DNA from: AWTP1-13 sp963775835
Lineage (GTDB): Bacteria; Pseudomonadota; Alphaproteobacteria; Rhizobiales; Hyphomicrobiaceae
DNA: 64,000 bases
Direction: 5' to 3'
NCBI GenBank assembly: GCA_963775835.1
Contig: CAVZKV010000012.1
Location: 310,001-374,000, forward strand
The notes under the pieces were generated by a model that saw nothing but the letters and a program-made list of their open reading frames with translations, had not been told where the DNA came from and did not search any database. Shown here in pieces: positions 36,306-44,967 of this stretch (the first letter of the stretch is position 1; every line of letters starts with the position of its first letter). The position numbers and the translations under genes are program-made.

Positions 36306-36812
36306 CTAGGACCGCGCCTCGGCGCGTCCGTTGAGGACCGTCTGGGCTCGCCGGTTCTGCGACCAACAGGAGATGTCGTTGCACACCGCCACCGGACGCT
36401 CCTTACCATAGGAGATCGTGCGGATGCGGCCGGCGTTGATGCCATGGCGGGCCAGGAAGTCGCGCACCGTCTGGGCCCGTCGGGCGCCAAGGGCGATATT
36501 GTATTCACGCGTGCCGCGTTCGTCGGCGTGACCCTCGATCGTGATCGAATACTGGGAATATTGCTGCAGCCATCGCGCCTGATTCGTCAGCGTTTGCTGG
36601 GCCTCGGGCGACAAATCCGTGCTGTCGGTGGAAAAGTACACGATATCGCCGACATTGACCGCAAAGTCGCGCGAGGATCCCGGCGTTGCCGGGCTGTTGC
36701 GCCCGAGTTCGCTCTCGGGCTTGGGGGTATTCGAGCAGGCCGCCAGCAGCAGTGCCACAGCGACGGCCGCCACCACCGGGCCACCCGCTCTGTGCCACTT
36801 CGACAGCTGCAT
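36306..36812 (-). CDS. pal: Pal, peptidoglycan-associated lipoprotein
   Basis: Pal anchors the outer membrane to peptidoglycan and works with TolB. The 168-residue product has a lipobox ALLLAACS (Cys at about residue 26) and an OmpA_C domain with NVGDIVYFSTDSTDLS, ITIEGHADERGTREYNIALG and SQNRRAQTVL; the Asp and Arg contacts for diaminopimelate are present. It lies downstream of tolB, separated by two micro-lipoprotein genes, and is followed by its frameshifted paralogue. Confidence 0.95.
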   Translation of the reverse strand: MQLSKWHRAGGPVVAAVAVALLLAACSNTPKPESELGRNSPATPGSSRDFAVNVGDIVYFSTDSTDLSPEAQQTLTNQARWLQQYSQYSITIEGHADERGTREYNIALGARRAQTVRDFLARHGINAGRIRTISYGKERPVAVCNDISCWSQNRRAQTVLNGRAEARS

Positions 36813-37093
36813 GCCGTCCCCCTTGTTTTTGCGGCAAACGGCGTTTCCACCGCACGCCGACTTCGATCCGGTTGCAATATCTAGCGAAAGCTTCGTTCAA
36901 AAATGTGTCCGCCGTGGCGCCTGTCGGTGAAACGTGGTTCGGCGGCGTGAGACAACCGGGCGCGGGGGGTTTTCCCCACAATACACAGCCAAGCAACCTC
37001 TAAAACAACCAGGGCCGTAGCAAGGCAGACAACCTGCCGCGCTACAGCCCCAATCCTGCGATTCGTCTGCCAAAGGGCAGCGATCGCTCCGGC

Positions 37094-37213
37094 TCAACGA
37101 GCGACGTCTTGCACGCTCGCGCCCAGCTTCATCGGTGTATGCTCTACTTCTTTCCGGCATGCGCCGAGAGCGACAGCAGCGATGACAGCTGCGAGAACGA
37201 TAGCGCCCTTCAT
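37094..37213 (-). CDS. Micro-lipoprotein B (39 aa), paralogue of the adjacent gene
   Basis: A 39-residue gene runs from ATG 37213, behind AGGAG, to TGA 37094-37096. The product is a lipoprotein precursor: a hydrophobic signal (IVLAAVIAAVALGA) ending in the lipobox LGAC, then a 21-residue mature peptide CRKEVEHTPMKLGA plus a short tail. Arg at +2 (not Asp) predicts the outer membrane. It matches the upstream 43-residue gene at most positions, while many aligned codons differ only synonymously (CCC/CCG, TTA/CTG, GGG/GGC, GCT/GCG, GAG/GAA). That pattern shows selection on the peptide. Function unknown; the tolB-pal location suggests an envelope role. Confidence 0.85.
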   Translation of the reverse strand: MKGAIVLAAVIAAVALGACRKEVEHTPMKLGASVQDVAR

Positions 37214-37247
37214 GCTTCTTCTCCTAAGGTCTCTTAGAGAGTTGGTG

Positions 37248-37379
37248 TTAACGCGCTACCTGAGAAACCGGTACATCAGCCCCTAACTTCATGGGGACAT
37301 GCTCTACCTCGCGGCGGCATGCGCCGAGAGCAACCGCGGCGACAACTGCCGCGAGTACGATCACGCTTTTTACGTTCAT
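37248..37379 (-). CDS. Micro-lipoprotein A (43 aa), tandem paralogue
   Basis: A 43-residue gene runs from ATG 37379, with GGAGAG 6 bases upstream, to TAA 37248-37250. The product has a signal helix (VIVLAAVVAAVALGA), lipobox LGAC, and the mature peptide CRREVEHVPMKLGAD ending in QVAR. It shares the core C-R-(K/R)-EVEH-x-PMKLGA with the 39-residue gene 34 bases downstream. Codons such as TTA, GTA and AAA are less GC-biased than in the neighbouring genes. It follows tolB by 244 bases. It is too small for routine gene calling; I recognise no named family. Confidence 0.85.
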   Translation of the reverse strand: MNVKSVIVLAAVVAAVALGACRREVEHVPMKLGADVPVSQVAR

Positions 37380-37623
37380 GGTCTTCTCTCCTACACGTTC
37401 GGCAATCGCATCACTTCGCTACCGGTGCATAACGCTTAGATCAAGAACGCAGCTGCTTTTGCCAAGGTTTTCCACGGTCGTTGATGCGAAAATGCCACTG
37501 GATTTGTGGTGCCCAGGACAGACTAGAGGCCCAGTTTGAAGCGCCGAAGTTTGCCCTGATGCAACCGTGCCGCGCTAAGGCCTACAACAACACCAATTTG
37601 GTTAAGGTCGCGTAAAGCACCGT

Positions 37624-39114
37624 TCAGTTTCGCTGGGGCGACCAGGCCGGATCCGAGCTGAAGGTCGGCGTCAGCATTTCGCGCTCGTTGTAGCCGGTGA
37701 GATCGATGGAAAAGAGTCGCGGCCCGCCGGCGCCGCGGCCCTCGCGGAAGAACGCCAGCACGCGCCCGTTCGGCGCCCAGGTCGGCCCCTCGTTGTGGAA
37801 GCCCTCCGTCAAGGTGCGCTCGCCCGAGCCATCGGGACGCATCACCCCGATCAGGAAGCTTCCCGCGGATTGCTTGGTGAATGCGATCAGATCGCCGCGC
37901 GGCGACCACACCGGCGTCGAGTAGCGTCCCTCGCCGAAGCTGATGCGGTGTTGCCCGGAGCCGTCGGCATTCATGACGTAGAGCTGCTGGGAGCCATCGC
38001 GATCCGATTCGAACACGATGCGCCGCCCGTCCGGGCTGTAGCAGGGACCGGTGTCGATCGAATTGGATTGGGTCAGACGGCGCGACTGACGCGAGCGCAG
38101 GTCCATTTCCACGATCGAAGAGGCGCCGCCCTCGCCGATGCTCATGATGATTCGCTGGCCATCGGGAGAAAAGCGCGGCGCGAAGGTCATGCCGGGGAAG
38201 TTGCCGACCAGCTCGCGTCGTCCGCTTTCCAGGTTGAGCAGAAAAACCCGGGGCTGATCGCCGGTGTATTGCAGGAAGGTCACTTCGTGCGAGCTTGGGC
38301 TAAAGCGCGGCGTCAACACCAATTCCCGACCCTGGCTCAAAAGACGCACATTGGCGCCGTCTTGGTCCATGATGGCCAGGCGCTTGTTGCGGTGATCCTT
38401 GGGCCCGGTCTCGTCGATGAAGACGATTTGGGTGTCGAAGTAGCCTTTCTCCCCGGTCAAGCGCTCATAGATCTGATCGGCGATCAAATGGCCGAGGCGC
38501 CGCCCTTCGCCCGACCCAACGGCGAGCCGCTGTCCGGCCAGCTGGCGCCCGGAAAGGACGTCCCAGAGCCGAAATTCGGCAGCCAGCTTGCCGTCGCCCG
38601 CACGTCCGGCACGGCCGACCACCAGCGCCTGGGCATTGATGGCGCGCCAATCGGAAAAGCGTGGGGTGGCATTGTGGTCGGTCAGTCGCTGGATGAACAA
38701 TTCGCGATTGAGCGGCTGAAACAAACCCGAGCGCTCGAGGTCGGCGGCCACCACGTTGGAGAGCTCGACGGCAAAGCGCGCATCCTCGCCCGCAAACTCC
38801 GGGATCGCGATCGGAATGGGCTTCAGGGTGCCCTGGGTGATGTCGACCTCGAGGGGCCCGCTGCCGCGCTGGGGCGGCGCTTGGAAGCCGCGCTGCTGCG
38901 CCTCGGCGGCACCGCCGGCGAGGGCCAGCAGCAGCGACCAGGCCAGGACGGACCGGGCCAGCAGCGCTCCGGCCAACCGCGCCAGCCCCAGCGACGCGTG
39001 CGGCTGTAGCCATTGCCAGCGCCGACGGCCCGTGCGGGCAGCCGCCATCTCACCCACGGCAGGGACGAGGACGGCGGCGGGCGCCGGCCGTGGGGGGGAA
39101 GCAGGCATGTCCAT
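37624..39114 (-). CDS. tolB: TolB, periplasmic beta-propeller of Tol-Pal
   Basis: TolB binds Pal and links it to the TolQRA motor. The 496-residue product has an unusually long, Pro/Arg-rich N-terminus before the signal peptide (ALLARSVLAWSLLLALAGGAAEA), so a start further in (ATG for MAAARTG) is also possible. The N-terminal TolB domain (IPIAIPEFAG, VAADLERSGLF) and WD40-like propeller repeats (TPRFSPSSHEVTFLQ, APRFSPDGQRIIMS, GPCYSPDGRRIVFESD) are clear. GTG 39117 is an alternative start closer to AAGG. The gene follows tolA by 63 bases. Confidence 0.95.
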   Translation of the reverse strand: MDMPASPPRPAPAAVLVPAVGEMAAARTGRRRWQWLQPHASLGLARLAGALLARSVLAWSLLLALAGGAAEAQQRGFQAPPQRGSGPLEVDITQGTLKPIPIAIPEFAGEDARFAVELSNVVAADLERSGLFQPLNRELFIQRLTDHNATPRFSDWRAINAQALVVGRAGRAGDGKLAAEFRLWDVLSGRQLAGQRLAVGSGEGRRLGHLIADQIYERLTGEKGYFDTQIVFIDETGPKDHRNKRLAIMDQDGANVRLLSQGRELVLTPRFSPSSHEVTFLQYTGDQPRVFLLNLESGRRELVGNFPGMTFAPRFSPDGQRIIMSIGEGGASSIVEMDLRSRQSRRLTQSNSIDTGPCYSPDGRRIVFESDRDGSQQLYVMNADGSGQHRISFGEGRYSTPVWSPRGDLIAFTKQSAGSFLIGVMRPDGSGERTLTEGFHNEGPTWAPNGRVLAFFREGRGAGGPRLFSIDLTGYNEREMLTPTFSSDPAWSPQRN

Positions 39115-39177
39115 CACAAGTGACCTTCCCGTGGGCTTGCTGAGGTGATTCGGTCGGCCGATAGTACGGGTTCGCGG

Positions 39178-40398
39178 CTAGAACATGTCGCGGGGATCGA
39201 AATTGAGAACAATATCCTTCCAGAAGTCGTATTTGGCGGGCGGCAGACTAAAGGGCTCGCAAGCCTGCACGGCGCGCAAGGCACTATCCCGTACCGCCAG
39301 GAAGTAGGGGGTGTTCTGCGGGTTCATGATCTGCGGCTCGCCCGCCAATCTGCCATCGGGATTGAAGCGCAAGCGCAGCTTGACCTGGGTGTTCTGCGCG
39401 GACTCCCCGCCACCCAGGACGTTCCACTTCGACTGCACGCAGGACTTTATGATTTGCGCCAGAATGGCGAGCTCACTGGCCGAGAGCTGCTGATCGCGCC
39501 CCTCCGGGGCGCCCAGCACCGGGCCCTTGTTGAGGGTCTTTGCCTGCTCGTCGAGCGGCACTGAGGGTCGCGGCGCCCCCTTATCCGGCATCTTGTTGAG
39601 CAAGGCCGAAATCTTTTCCGCATCGAATTTCTTTTTTGCTTCCGCCTCCTTGCGCCGCTTTTCCTCCTCACGCTTCTTCTTCAATTCGGCTTCTTTGCGC
39701 CGTTTCTCGTCTTCTTGCTTCTTCTTCAGCTCGGCCTGCTTGCGCTCTTCCTCTTCCTGCCGTCGCTTGTCCTCGGCCTTTTTGGTCTCCTCTTCGAGCT
39801 TCTTTTTTTCCTCTTCCAGCTTCCTCTTCTCCTCTTCGACCTGGCGCTTTTCCTCCTCGAGTTTCTTCTGCTCCTCGGCCTGACGCTGCTGCTCCTTCAG
39901 CATCTCATCGAGTTTTCTTTGTTCCTCGAGCGCCGGCAGCGGCGGCACGGCGGCGGGCTCGGGCGGCACGGCCGCCAGCTTTTCGGCGAGTGCATCCTTC
40001 GGCGGCTCAGCCTTCGGCGGCTCGGCTTTCTGCGGCTCGGCCTTGGGCGGTTCCGCTTTGGGCGGCGGCTCGGGCATGGGCGGCTCGGGCTTTGGCTCTT
40101 CCTTGGCAGGGGCTACCGGCTCGGGCGCGGGGGGAGGCGGGGCCGCGGCGACCGGGGTGGGCTTCGGCGCCTCCTTCTTGGCCACGTCCGGCCGCGGGCT
40201 TTCCTTGGGTTGGGCCTGTAGCTGCTTGGCCGTCCTCGACCCCAGTCGCAGCTTGGTCACCTCGCCGGGCGTCACAAAGTCGATGGCAACCGGCTCCGGT
40301 TCGGCCACGTGCAAGGGTGCCAGCGTCTGGATGTTGAGCACCGCCCAGCCGAGAACCGCCGCATGCAGACACAGGGAGATGATCAGCCCGAAGTGCAC
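39178..40398 (-). CDS. tolA: TolA, energy-transducing bridge of Tol-Pal
   Basis: TolA spans the periplasm from the TolQR motor to TolB/Pal. The 406-residue product has one N-terminal membrane helix (about 3-22), a Pro/Glu/Lys-rich segment, a long Glu/Lys/Arg alpha-helical domain (about residues 165-280, many EEEKRK-type repeats), and a C-terminal domain with ILAQIIKSCVQSKWN and LRFNPDGRLAGEP. The start is GTG 40398. It lies in the same frame as tolR, separated only by TAA and 13 sense codons with no ATG. Confidence 0.92.
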   Translation of the reverse strand: MHFGLIISLCLHAAVLGWAVLNIQTLAPLHVAEPEPVAIDFVTPGEVTKLRLGSRTAKQLQAQPKESPRPDVAKKEAPKPTPVAAAPPPPAPEPVAPAKEEPKPEPPMPEPPPKAEPPKAEPQKAEPPKAEPPKDALAEKLAAVPPEPAAVPPLPALEEQRKLDEMLKEQQRQAEEQKKLEEEKRQVEEEKRKLEEEKKKLEEETKKAEDKRRQEEEERKQAELKKKQEDEKRRKEAELKKKREEEKRRKEAEAKKKFDAEKISALLNKMPDKGAPRPSVPLDEQAKTLNKGPVLGAPEGRDQQLSASELAILAQIIKSCVQSKWNVLGGGESAQNTQVKLRLRFNPDGRLAGEPQIMNPQNTPYFLAVRDSALRAVQACEPFSLPPAKYDFWKDIVLNFDPRDMF

Positions 40399-40437
40399 GC
40401 TCCCGTTTCGAACCCCTTGCCAAGTTCTGCTTAAATC

Positions 40438-40920
40438 TTACCTGCGCCCAGCCGGACCAGGCCCCTGCTCGATGTCCTCCGGTCCGCTGACAAAGGTGAA
40501 TTTCTTGAAACCACCCTCGCGCACGGCGCTGATCACCTCTGACACGCGCCCGTACACGAGTTGCCGATCGCCGCGGAACAGCACCGGATCATCCTCGCCG
40601 CTCTTGGCGGTCGCCTTCAGCTTCACGATCAGCTGGGACACATCCAGCGATTCTTCTGAGGAACCTAAGAAGATTTTGCCTGTGCGATCAACGGTGACGG
40701 TCAGCGGATCTTTGTTGAGATTGAGCGATTGCCCCTTCGCCGCCGGCAGATCGACGGGCAGGCCCGACAGCAGCAGTGGTGCCGTGACCATGAAGACGAT
40801 GAGCAGCACCAGCATGACGTCGACGAATGGCGTGACGTTGATTTCGTGCATGGGTGTGTGACCGCGAGCGCGGCCACGCCGGCCACCCTTGGCTCGTCCG
40901 GTCTTGAGACTGACGCCCAT
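40438..40920 (-). CDS. tolR: TolR, motor subunit of Tol-Pal
   Basis: TolR pairs with TolQ to use the proton gradient. The 160-residue product has an N-terminal cytoplasmic tail, one membrane helix (VTPFVDVMLVLLIVFMVTAP, about 28-48) with the proton-path Asp at about residue 34, and a periplasmic ExbD/TolR domain. It is 11 bases after tolQ and followed in the same frame by tolA. Confidence 0.96.
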   Translation of the reverse strand: MGVSLKTGRAKGGRRGRARGHTPMHEINVTPFVDVMLVLLIVFMVTAPLLLSGLPVDLPAAKGQSLNLNKDPLTVTVDRTGKIFLGSSEESLDVSQLIVKLKATAKSGEDDPVLFRGDRQLVYGRVSEVISAVREGGFKKFTFVSGPEDIEQGPGPAGRR

Positions 40921-40931
40921 TGGCTTTTCCC

Positions 40932-41636
40932 TTAGGTGCGCACGTCGATTTGGCGCGACACGATCGCGGAGAACTCGTCGGCGAAGGCCTCGAGCCGCTG
41001 GCTGAGCGCGGAGGAGTCGGCGGCAAACTTATTGTAAAAGACGACGGCCGGGATCGCCGCCAGCAGTCCCAAGGCCGTGGCAAACAGGGCCTCGGCGATG
41101 CCAGGCGCCACCACCGCCAGGTTGGTGTTCTTGGAGACGGCAATGGCCTGGAAGCTCGTCATAATGCCCCACACGGTACCGAACAGGCCGACGAACGGGG
41201 CCGTCGAGCCGACCGTGGCCAGGAACAGCAGGCGGCGGTCGAGCTGCTCCATCTCGCGGCTGATGGTGACGTCCATCACCTTTTCGACGCGGAGCTGGAT
41301 GCCGCCCAAGGCCCGGATGTTGCCTTCAACCGAACGCTTCCACTCGCGCATGGCGGCCACGAACAGCGATGCCATCGAGAAAGTGCGACCGTGCGCGACG
41401 CTGCTATAAAGTTCCTCTAGCGACTGTCCGGACCAGAACATCTGCTCGAATCGGTCGGCCTCGCGCCGGGCACGGCGAAAGGCGAACACCTTTTCGACAA
41501 TGATGGCCCAGGCCCACACCGAGGCCGCCAATAGGCCCAGCATCACGACTTTGACGACGGGGTGCGCCGTCATAAACAGCTCCAGAAAGGAGAATCCACC
41601 GCCTGCAGCCGGCTTTAACATATCAAGGGGATTCAT
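40932..41636 (-). CDS. tolQ: TolQ, motor subunit of Tol-Pal
   Basis: TolQ is a MotA/TolQ/ExbB proton-channel protein. The 234-residue product has three membrane helices (about 24-46, 134-155 and 165-190). The family regions LLFLATVGSTAPFVGLFGTVWGIMTSF and GIAEALFATALGLLAAIPAVV are present. It is the first of tolQRAB, with 11 bases to tolR. A non-tol thioesterase separates it from ybgC. Confidence 0.96.
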   Translation of the reverse strand: MNPLDMLKPAAGGGFSFLELFMTAHPVVKVVMLGLLAASVWAWAIIVEKVFAFRRARREADRFEQMFWSGQSLEELYSSVAHGRTFSMASLFVAAMREWKRSVEGNIRALGGIQLRVEKVMDVTISREMEQLDRRLLFLATVGSTAPFVGLFGTVWGIMTSFQAIAVSKNTNLAVVAPGIAEALFATALGLLAAIPAVVFYNKFAADSSALSQRLEAFADEFSAIVSRQIDVRT

Positions 41637-41868
41637 GGTGTTGTCCGTCTCACGTGACCGCTCAGTGCTGTGGCAGGGGCCGAGCGCTCAGGGGTAGCGA
41701 CAAGTACCATCCGCGGCCGCCAATGCTGGCGACGCCCCGCCCTCCTTCACATGTCCATTGCGTACCCGTTTCCCGCCCGCCGGACCAGGGGCCATACTGG
41801 CGCCCAATGTGACGGGAATTGGGCCCGCCGCGCCAGCACCACGCCGCCGGCGCGCGTGCGGGCGTGCC

Positions 41869-42276
41869 TTAAGCCGGCGGCAAGACCATTTGCGTTTGCA
41901 TGACGACGGCGCACAGCTTGCCGGCCTGCGACTTGATGGTCGTCTGCCAAACCTGGGTGGTGCGGCCGCGGTGCAGCGGCACCGATTCGGCCGTCACTTC
42001 CGTGTCGACCGCGGCTGCGCCGAGGAAATTGGTTTTCGATTCGATCGTCGTCGTGCGCGCGTTGGGCGGCAGGTTGACGACCGTGCCGATGGCGCCCAGC
42101 GTGTCCGCGAGCGCCATGTAAGCGCCGCCGTGGCACAGGCCTCCCGAGGTGCACAGGTCCGGCCGCACCCGCATGCTGGCAACGATTTTATCCTTGCTCG
42201 CCTCTAGGATCTTGATGCCCATGAGACCCGGAAACAGGGGCGCCATGTGCTTCTGGAAGTCCTCGGCAGCCAGCAT
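41869..42276 (-). CDS. PaaI-family thioesterase
   Basis: This 135-residue hot-dog thioesterase starts at ATG 42276 with GAGGAG 8 bases upstream. The active-site region reads CTSGGLCHGGAYMALADTLGA (about residues 44-64). It is distinct from YbgC (next gene, 42318) and from the PaaI-like gene at 10212. It lies between ybgC and tolQ, so it may be co-expressed with the tol genes, but a specific role is not evident. Confidence 0.85.
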   Translation of the reverse strand: MLAAEDFQKHMAPLFPGLMGIKILEASKDKIVASMRVRPDLCTSGGLCHGGAYMALADTLGAIGTVVNLPPNARTTTIESKTNFLGAAAVDTEVTAESVPLHRGRTTQVWQTTIKSQAGKLCAVVMQTQMVLPPA

Positions 42277-42317
42277 TGCGGCGTCTCCTCTTGCGGCTCG
42301 TTCGCCGCTCGCCAAGT

Positions 42318-42806
42318 CTAAGCCCGCGGATTTTTCGCCTGCACGGCATCCCGCAGATGCGCCGACAGGCGCAGCGGCTTGCCCGCGGCCGACATCAACA
42401 CCACCATGACCTCGGCGGTAAACAAAAGCACCTCCCCGCGGCTGATGCGCTGGTCGAGGGTGAGCGTGGCCGCCGTCATCGTCCCCACGCGCGTCGTCAC
42501 CTCGAGGATCTCATCGATGCGCGCCGGCTTCAAAAATTCGAGCGCCATGCGCCGCACCACAAAGGCGGCGGGCTCGGAGCCACCGGCGCCGGCCAACAGC
42601 GCGCGATGATCGTTGCCAAGCGCGCGCAAAAAGTCGGAGCGGCCGCGTTCGCACCAGCGCACGTAGCTGCCGTGATAGACGAGCCCGGAGAAATCCGTGT
42701 CCTCGAAATAGACCCGAATGGGCAACACGTGGCATCGCCCGGCCGCGTCCTCAACCAGGTGACCGGAAATGTCGGGCCAGCGGCGCTGCGCTTCAGACGG
42801 CGACAT
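42318..42806 (-). CDS. ybgC: YbgC, Tol-Pal associated acyl-CoA thioesterase
   Basis: This 162-residue 4-hydroxybenzoyl-CoA thioesterase-type hot-dog protein has the YbgC active-site motif YFEDTDFSGLVYHGSYVRW (about residues 33-51), with the nucleophilic Asp. YbgC hydrolyses short acyl-CoA or acyl-ACP and is a standard tol-cluster gene. ATG 42806 is preferred; a TTG at 42815 would extend it. It overlaps the end of the metallophosphoesterase gene by 14 bases. It lies two genes upstream of tolQ. Confidence 0.92.
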   Translation of the reverse strand: MSPSEAQRRWPDISGHLVEDAAGRCHVLPIRVYFEDTDFSGLVYHGSYVRWCERGRSDFLRALGNDHRALLAGAGGSEPAAFVVRRMALEFLKPARIDEILEVTTRVGTMTAATLTLDQRISRGEVLLFTAEVMVVLMSAAGKPLRLSAHLRDAVQAKNPRA

Positions 42807-43710
42807 CGACCACAACGATCTCCGGCGGCACCCCCATCCGCACCGGCAGAATAGAGCACCCGAGCCCGCCCGAAACGATCAAATGCCGATTGTTTTCGAC
42901 GATATGCCCGTAGGCGAAACGATTGCCGAAGCGGGAGGGCACCATCGGCGAATAGCCAAATAGCCTCACCTGGCCGCCGTGGGTGTGCCCGCACAGCGTC
43001 AGCGCCACGCGGGAGGGCACGCGCGGGAAGATGTCGGGCTCGTGCGCGAGCAAAATAACGGGGGCCGCGTCGGTCACCTGCGCCAGCGTACCGCCGAGAT
43101 CATCGACGCCCTGGAAGCTGCGCCAGGCCCCCGCCCGGCGACGGCGAATAAAGGCCAGCTGATCGCCGAGCCCGGCCAGCCAAAAATGCTGCCCATCTTT
43201 GGCGAGGCGCACGACGGTGTTTTCATAGACGGGGATGCCATTCTTTTCGAGCACGCGCCGGCCGTGCACGGGCCCGGCAAGCGTGCGCTGGGCGGCCAGA
43301 TCGTCCCACCAATCGTGGTTGCCGAGCACGGCATGGACGCCAAGGGGGGCCCGCAGCTGGGCCAGCGCCTTGGCCCAATCTTGCGCCGCGAGCGGACGCC
43401 CCTTGAATTTGTGGCTGGCTGCGAAATCGCCGAGCAGCACCACCGTGTCGGCGCCGAGCGCATTGGTGGCCTCGACGATCGCCTCGATCCGCCCCAGCGG
43501 CATCGCCGGCCCCCCGGCGTGCAGGTCGGCAATCACCGCCATCGACAGCTTCAGGCCCCGCGGCCAGCCGGGGGGCGCGAGGGCATAGCGCGTCACGTCA
43601 AGCCGCCAGAGCGGTTCGACGGCAAAGCCGTAGCCGCTGCCGAGGGCCAGCGTGCCGGCGCCGGACAAACCCAGCGTTTTTAAAAACCTGCGGCGGGAAA
43701 TCTTGATCAC
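42793..43710 (-). CDS. Metallophosphoesterase with Tat signal
   Basis: This 305-residue calcineurin-like phosphoesterase has a twin-arginine signal (SRRRFLKTLGLSG near residue 5), so it should be exported folded. Metal-site motifs are AVIADLHAG, LLGDFAA, LGNHDWW and LCGHTHGGQ. The product resembles YkuE/YaeI-type lipid phosphatases in overall layout. It starts at GTG 43710 and overlaps ybgC at its 3' end. It lies between ruvB and ybgC, an unusual position in this cluster. Substrate unknown. Confidence 0.88.
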   Translation of the reverse strand: MIKISRRRFLKTLGLSGAGTLALGSGYGFAVEPLWRLDVTRYALAPPGWPRGLKLSMAVIADLHAGGPAMPLGRIEAIVEATNALGADTVVLLGDFAASHKFKGRPLAAQDWAKALAQLRAPLGVHAVLGNHDWWDDLAAQRTLAGPVHGRRVLEKNGIPVYENTVVRLAKDGQHFWLAGLGDQLAFIRRRRAGAWRSFQGVDDLGGTLAQVTDAAPVILLAHEPDIFPRVPSRVALTLCGHTHGGQVRLFGYSPMVPSRFGNRFAYGHIVENNRHLIVSGGLGCSILPVRMGVPPEIVVVDVAV

Positions 43711-43888
43711 GGTGCTCGTTCCTGCTTGGCCTTAAGACCCCCGGCAGCGCGAAAATCGCAACGTCTGGGGATCGCGGTCGGTGGTGTGGCGGCAAAGCAT
43801 GGAAAAGTTGGGGCGCCCGCGGCTACCCGACGCCGCATCCGCTTGCCCGCGATCGAGATGGGGGAAACCCGGCCAACACCAAAGCTGC

Positions 43889-44967
43889 TCAACCCAAACC
43901 CGCCTTGCCATTGCCGTCTTCGCTTTCGGATCTGTCGTCGAACAGGCCAATTTGCGGGGTGGCGGCACGCTGAGGCCCGCTCAGGCCCAGGTGCCTGTAG
44001 GCGCGCAAGGTCAGCACGCGCCCGCGCGGCGTGCGGCCGATGAACCCCTGCTGCAGCAGGTATGGCTCGACGATCTCCTCCAGGGCGTCGCGGGGCTCTG
44101 AGAGCGCCGCCGAGATCGTTTCAATGCCGACCGGGCCGCCGTCATAGTTCTTGGCGATGCAGCTCAGATAGCGATGATCGAGGGCATCGAGCCCTTCGCT
44201 GTCCACTTCGAGCTGGCGCAGCGCCCGATCGGCCATCTCGGCGGTGATGACCTTCGCCTTCTCGACGGCGGCGAAATCACGCACGCGCCGCAACAGCCGG
44301 CCGGCAACGCGCGGGGTGCCGCGCGAGCGCCGCGCGATTTCCGCGGCGCCTTCCGGGCTCATGGCAACCTTCAACACGCCCCCCCGCGGGTCACGATCGT
44401 GGTCAGTTCGCCGTGACTGTAGAAATTGAGGCGCACCGGGATGCCGAAGCGGTCGCGCAAGGGCGTGGTCAAGAGGCCAGTGCGGGTGGTGGCGCCGATC
44501 AGCGTGAACTTGGCAAGGTCGATTTTGACCGAGCGCGCCGCCGGCCCCTCGCCAATAATGAGATCGAGCTGATAGTCCTCCATGGCCGGGTAGAGAATTT
44601 CTTCCACCGCCGGACTGAGGCGGTGGATCTCGTCGATGAACAAGACGTCGCGTTCCTCAAGGTTGGTCAACAGCGCCGCCAGGTCGCCGGCTTTGGCGAT
44701 GACCGGACCGGAGGTGGCGCGAAAGCCAACCCCCAGTTCCCGCGCCATGATCTGGGCAAGCGTCGTCTTGCCGAGGCCCGGAGGCCCTGCAAACAGCACG
44801 TGATCGAGCGGTTCGCCCCGCCCCTTGGCCGCTTCGATAAAGACCTTGAGATTGGCGCGCGCCTGCTCCTGGCCGATGAATTCGCGCAGGTATTGCGGGC
44901 GCAGAGACGGCTCTGCGTCATCGGCTTCGCGCTTGGCCCCCGTCACAAGGCGGTCGGCATCGGACAT
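43889..44967 (-). pseudogene. ruvB: RuvB, Holliday junction helicase, with a one-base frameshift
   Basis: RuvB is the AAA+ motor for branch migration with RuvA and RuvC. From ATG 44967 the frame gives LREFIGQEQARANLKVFIEA, Walker A AGPPGLGKTT, FIDEIHRLSPAVEE and LIGATTRTGLL, then ends just after TTIVTRGG. The rest (VLKVAMSPEGAAEIARRSRG, RVAGRLLRRVRDFA, YDGGPVGIETISAALSE) continues in another frame. A minus-strand run of seven G at 44379-44385 sits at the break; an eighth G would restore a normal 359-residue protein. This is probably a sequence error in a working gene, though true inactivation is possible. Confidence 0.9.

Noticed and set aside
36966..36978. GGGGTTTTCCCC-like motif upstream of pal as a terminator
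   Set aside because: The stem is only 4 bp with no adequate loop or T-run on either strand.
36897..37160. 87-codon minus-strand frame upstream of pal
   Set aside because: It overlaps the micro-lipoprotein B gene in another frame and lacks a ribosome-binding site.
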